Assembly (NCBI RefSeq): GCF_023062595.1
Contig: NZ_JALLAN010000003.1
Location: 313,632-377,631, forward strand
Direction: 5' to 3'
DNA from: Arthrobacter rhizosphaerae
GTDB lineage: Bacteria; Actinomycetota; Actinomycetes; Actinomycetales; Micrococcaceae
DNA: 64,000 nucleotides
The notes beneath the pieces are model-generated. The model was not told where the DNA came from. It saw nothing but the letters and a program-made list of their open reading frames with translations, and did no database searches. The stretch's first letter is position 1, and every line of letters starts with the position of its first letter. The position numbers and the translations under genes are program-made. Positions 62,201-64,000 of this stretch are shown here, piece after piece.

Positions 62201-63630
62201 GCTGCCAGTTTCCGGTAGATCTTGTAAATGTCAGCGCCTTCAGCGGGCTGCCATTTGAGCAGGGCGCCAGCGTTCGAAACACTCCCCGCGACCAGGCCGG
62301 CGGGCTTGGCAGGAACGGCGGCAGGGGGCGTTATTTCTTTGACCCTCGGGGCAAGGGGAACGTTAAGTCCCTTTACGCCACCGGCTACCAGACGGGCGAT
62401 ATGGATTGCGCCGTATTCCTGGAAGTGGGTGTTGTCCACGGTCCCGTTGGGGCGGTTCGGGTAGACCCCGGCGTCGACGTGCAGGAAAACGGATTTGGTG
62501 GCTTCCGGGCCGATTTCGTCGTAGTAGGCGCGGCTGAGGGAGGACAGATCAACCAGCGCGACGTTTTCCTCGGCGGCCAGTTCCTTCATCTTCTCAACGT
62601 ATTCCGGGAAGCTGACGTTGAATTTACCGGTGGCCTCGTCAAAGTCACGGCGGCCCACCGGGGTCACCAGAACAGGAGTTGCGCCGCGCTGCCGCGCTCC
62701 ATTGACATAGGTGCGCAGGTACTCTTTGTAGTCGGCCGGTGAGGCGTAGCGATCATCGACGCCTACGGTCGCGTCATTGTGGCCGAACTGGACCATCAGG
62801 TAGTCGCCGGGGTTGATGACTCTCAGGATCTCGTCCAGGCGGCCCTGGCTGATGAAGTTCTTGGAGCTGCGGCCACCGATGGCGTGGTTGTAGAACGCGA
62901 CTTTTTCGTCGAAGTAGCGCCCGATCATCTGGCCCCATCCGGCCTGGGGCGCAAAGCCGGGGTCATAGGTCTGAACAGTTGAGTCGCCAGCGAGGTAGAC
63001 GCCCGGATCGGCCGTGGCGGTGCGTGGTGCGCGGGCAGAGATGACCAGGGAGTTGATCTTGGCGGCAGTTCCGCTGAAGTCCAGGTTCAGTTGTCCGTCA
63101 ACAAGGGAAATGGGGAATTCCATTTCGAGGAACTGGCCCGCTGGCTTGTCCGTGAGCTGCACCTTGGCGATTTTTTCAGCCGTAATGGCAATGTTGGTGG
63201 CGGCAGCAGAATCACCGGCGATGAGCTTTACTGTGTAGTCCCCGTTGGGCAGGTCCACCAGAAAGCTGCTTCCTTGTGCCTGCACAAAGTCGGAGCGCAG
63301 AGCATCGGGGGTGCCGCGGTCCTCTCCGCTAGTGACGGAGGTGTTTGTGAAGCCGAATTTTGATTCAGGGCTGTAGGCCTGGGCGGCATTTACCTGCGTG
63401 TAGCCCTCTTCCGTGGCCCCTGGGCCGAAATCGAAATGGAATCCCGAGCCCGCTGCCGGAATACCTGTATCGGCATGGACGACTGAGAGTCCGCTGAAGG
63501 CAATCGCTGTAGCCGCGGCGGCCGCGGTGAGTACCTTGGCGCCGGTTCCGGCGGCCTTGCTGCGGATGGTGTGGATTCGGGCGGAGCCCGGAATAGCGTG
63601 CCTTGGCGGATCTTGAGAGGGGTAGTTCAC
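59221..63630 (-). CDS. Secreted multidomain rhamnogalacturonan acetylesterase and rhamnogalacturonan lyase
   Basis: The 1469-residue protein has a signal peptide (VLTAAAAATAIAFSGLSVVHA, cleavage near residue 53). A malectin-like domain follows (FHFDFGPGATEEGYTQVN), then an SGNH esterase (CE12-like; GDST at ~215, GQMIGRYFDEKVAFYNHAIGG, QFGHND, DNTHF), FN3-like repeats, a second malectin-like domain (RFDFGPVGAPVEPNYTEVN) and further FN3 modules. From ~residue 900 to the end is a PL11-type rhamnogalacturonan lyase (YDFDGDGKAEVAMKTADGTRD, NRVDRFLGAVAYLDGERPS, DVDADGKDEFVFGSM, and the closing segment PVYRLSVARENISYNQPPHPG). Together these would deacetylate and cleave the backbone of pectic rhamnogalacturonan I outside the cell. 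The GTG at 63630 has GGAG six bases upstream; ATG 63636 is too close to that site. Confidence 0.88.
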   Translation of the reverse strand: MNYPSQDPPRHAIPGSARIHTIRSKAAGTGAKVLTAAAAATAIAFSGLSVVHADTGIPAAGSGFHFDFGPGATEEGYTQVNAAQAYSPESKFGFTNTSVTSGEDRGTPDALRSDFVQAQGSSFLVDLPNGDYTVKLIAGDSAAATNIAITAEKIAKVQLTDKPAGQFLEMEFPISLVDGQLNLDFSGTAAKINSLVISARAPRTATADPGVYLAGDSTVQTYDPGFAPQAGWGQMIGRYFDEKVAFYNHAIGGRSSKNFISQGRLDEILRVINPGDYLMVQFGHNDATVGVDDRYASPADYKEYLRTYVNGARQRGATPVLVTPVGRRDFDEATGKFNVSFPEYVEKMKELAAEENVALVDLSSLSRAYYDEIGPEATKSVFLHVDAGVYPNRPNGTVDNTHFQEYGAIHIARLVAGGVKGLNVPLAPRVKEITPPAAVPAKPAGLVAGSVSNAGALLKWQPAEGADIYKIYRKLAAEPDSAYKLATTSTVPTTNLAGLAEGTSYTVRVTATNGKGDSEPSDPLTVTTKEAKYRFDFGPVGAPVEPNYTEVNRTMAYSKERGFGFKDLSVLSDRDRGSVTTALLRDFVLSGSSFEFQLDVPNGTYALKTYHSDWIGSTRTDVAAEGKGYGQVSSSRASSATKIINQVLVTDGQLNLTISGSGQRLNGLEVTPLLIGPTNLRATGIDAAAEPPAVELAWDASGDAASYRVFRQASYESQPTLVADNVSTPGFKDITAFAGLPYKYHVTAVDNTGLESVPSNVADVSLTDPNTPVPAAPVKVDVKGIEKTSVSLKWQKVSGAAAYHIYRSTSAEGTFSFVGRSSEVDFTDNTVLTTIKYYYRVSAINKGGESALSPVIGTEKVTIVNRQMENLDRAPVAVLTDQGVRVGWRMLGRDPQSVGFHVIRDGVQLTVDPVKDSTTYLDAAGTASSRYVIKAVGNGSDQLTAEFTPLAHEYLAIKLDKPANDYTKDGQPYSYSAGDATVADLDGDGTYEVIQMWSPSNSKDNSQAGYTGTVYIDAYKMDGTKLWRINMGANIRAGAHYTQLLAYDFDGDGKAEVAMKTADGTRDAAGTVIGNPNADYRSSTGYVLTGDEFLTVFHGQTGTIMDTVKYDPPRGDVAAWGDGYGNRVDRFLGAVAYLDGERPSMMFSRGYYTRTVLATYDLVNAKIVKRWIFDSDSAGSQYAGQGNHNLSVADVDADGKDEFVFGSMTIDDDGKPLYSTRLGHGDAIHTSDLDPSRPGLETFAAHEDMGASGNRGATFRDSATGEVLWSIPAAKDTGRAAAGDIDPRHPGAEGWAIGGDAAWNSPVGQVRSAQGELLSEKIPAANFLAWWDGDLLREIVDHDWNATSNSGTPTIAKWNWQTQASDRLLTAAGAKSNNSTKGTPAIQADLLGDWREEIAWASSDSTELRIYTTSASTDVRLRTLMHDPVYRLSVARENISYNQPPHPGFFIGVGMETPAMPDITYTGTR

Positions 63631-63682
63631 GAACATCTCCTTTGATGGCGCGTGGGTATGCCAAACCACACTGGTCTGACGG

Positions 63683-63694
63683 TGAAACGTTTCA
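63683..63694. promoter_or_regulatory. LacI-family-type operator, primary
   Basis: TGAAACGTTTCA, a perfect 12-bp palindrome with the central CG typical of LacI-family operators, lies 53 bp upstream of the lyase start. Confidence 0.6.
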
Positions 63695-63804
63695 ATCAGG
63701 ACGGAAATCAACCCTCTGTCGAGGACTGAAGGTGATGCGTTTTGGGGAGACCGCTGGCATCGGCGTGGTGTAGACCACCATGTATTGGAACCAAGGTTTA
63801 TCAG

Positions 63805-63816
63805 TGGATCGTTTCA
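63805..63816. promoter_or_regulatory. LacI-family-type operator, second imperfect copy
   Basis: TGGATCGTTTCA matches TGAAACGTTTCA at 10 of 12 positions and lies 122 bp further upstream. Two operators at such a distance suit repression by looping, though the spacing is not proof. Confidence 0.42.
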
Positions 63817-64000
63817 ATAGTCAAGAGTTTTGGTTCCTTCTTGTTAGTTATTGTTCGAACCGTACATTCGAAGGCCCCTGGGCCCACAGCTCTGGGATGG
63901 CGGTTAAAAGGTGGCGACATAGGTGCGGCGCCATATCGGCATGGTGTTCCAGGATCCTTCGTCATCGTTGAACCCCCGCCTTCCTATCGGCGAGAGCATC

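Larger units (their letters stand above)
63631..64000. other. Upstream region of the lyase gene up to the window edge
   Basis: 370 bp to the window edge hold the two LacI-type operators and an AT-richer stretch (63818-63860) that could contain the promoter. No credible gene starts here; any neighbour lies outside the window. Confidence 0.5.

Noticed and set aside
1..64000. Insertion sequences, prophage, tRNA or rRNA genes
   Set aside because: No transposase, integrase, phage structural gene, clear tRNA or rRNA was seen.

Overview
The window is a high-GC actinobacterial chromosome segment spanning the replication origin. It is most likely a member of the Micrococcaceae of the Arthrobacter/Pseudarthrobacter type. 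This rests on the gene order gyrB-dciA-recF-gnd-dnaN-dnaA | rpmH-rnpA-yidD-yidC-khpB-rsmG-parA-parB, many GTG/TTG starts, a separate pseudokinase/discoidin gene beside murJ, and the content of the flanks. It is inference from layout and protein sequence; no database was searched.

Layout. 1-7.4 kb: the replication operon on the minus strand (partial gyrB, dciA/DUF721, recF, a short 6-phosphogluconate dehydrogenase, dnaN, dnaA). DnaA-box clusters lie on both sides of dnaA and form a bipartite oriC. 7.4-13.1 kb: the plus-strand ribosomal protein L34/RNase P/YidC/R3H/RsmG/ParAB block. 13.1-18.8 kb: about 5.6 kb without any credible gene, carrying perfect 14-bp ParB sites (parS). Ten sites lie between 13129 and 18421, the first inside the parB terminator hairpin, and an eleventh lies inside parA. 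Two extra DnaA-box pairs are also here. 18.8-24.7 kb: the minus-strand trxA-trxB-pseudokinase-murJ-Nudix group.

24.9-27.0 kb: CCA-adding enzyme and a histidine phosphatase. 27.0-27.9 kb: a compact unit of four tiny reading frames with a leaderless-type promoter, very strong ribosome binding sites and a GNRA-looped terminator; I do not recognise the products. 27.9-48.7 kb: two GT-C-type membrane glycosyltransferases, a phytoene-dehydrogenase-like flavoprotein, an HxlR regulator with its divergent reductase, a lipoprotein penicillin-binding protein, an ABC-F ATPase flanked on both sides by nested palindromic repeats, a DeoR/MFS pair, a PAP2 phosphatase and a PAP2-diacylglycerol kinase fusion, an ABC exporter with a two-component system, a secreted intradiol dioxygenase and an M18 aminopeptidase. 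48.9-52.1 kb: amino-acid permease, prephenate dehydratase, DUF1345 protein.

52.3-59.1 kb: rpsF-ssb-rpsR-rplI, several small genes, a pair of membrane-anchored proteins with L7/L12-like tails, a DnaA-box-rich intergenic region and dnaB. 59.2-63.6 kb: a very large secreted enzyme that appears to combine a rhamnogalacturonan acetylesterase (SGNH) with a PL11-type rhamnogalacturonan lyase, preceded by LacI-type operators.

Functionally the window holds initiation (dnaA, oriC), helicase and its loader (dnaB, dciA), clamp (dnaN), SSB, and the segregation machine (parA, parB, parS array) within 60 kb. The accessory right flank points to a plant-litter or soil lifestyle. No rRNA, tRNA, insertion sequence, prophage or CRISPR array was seen.
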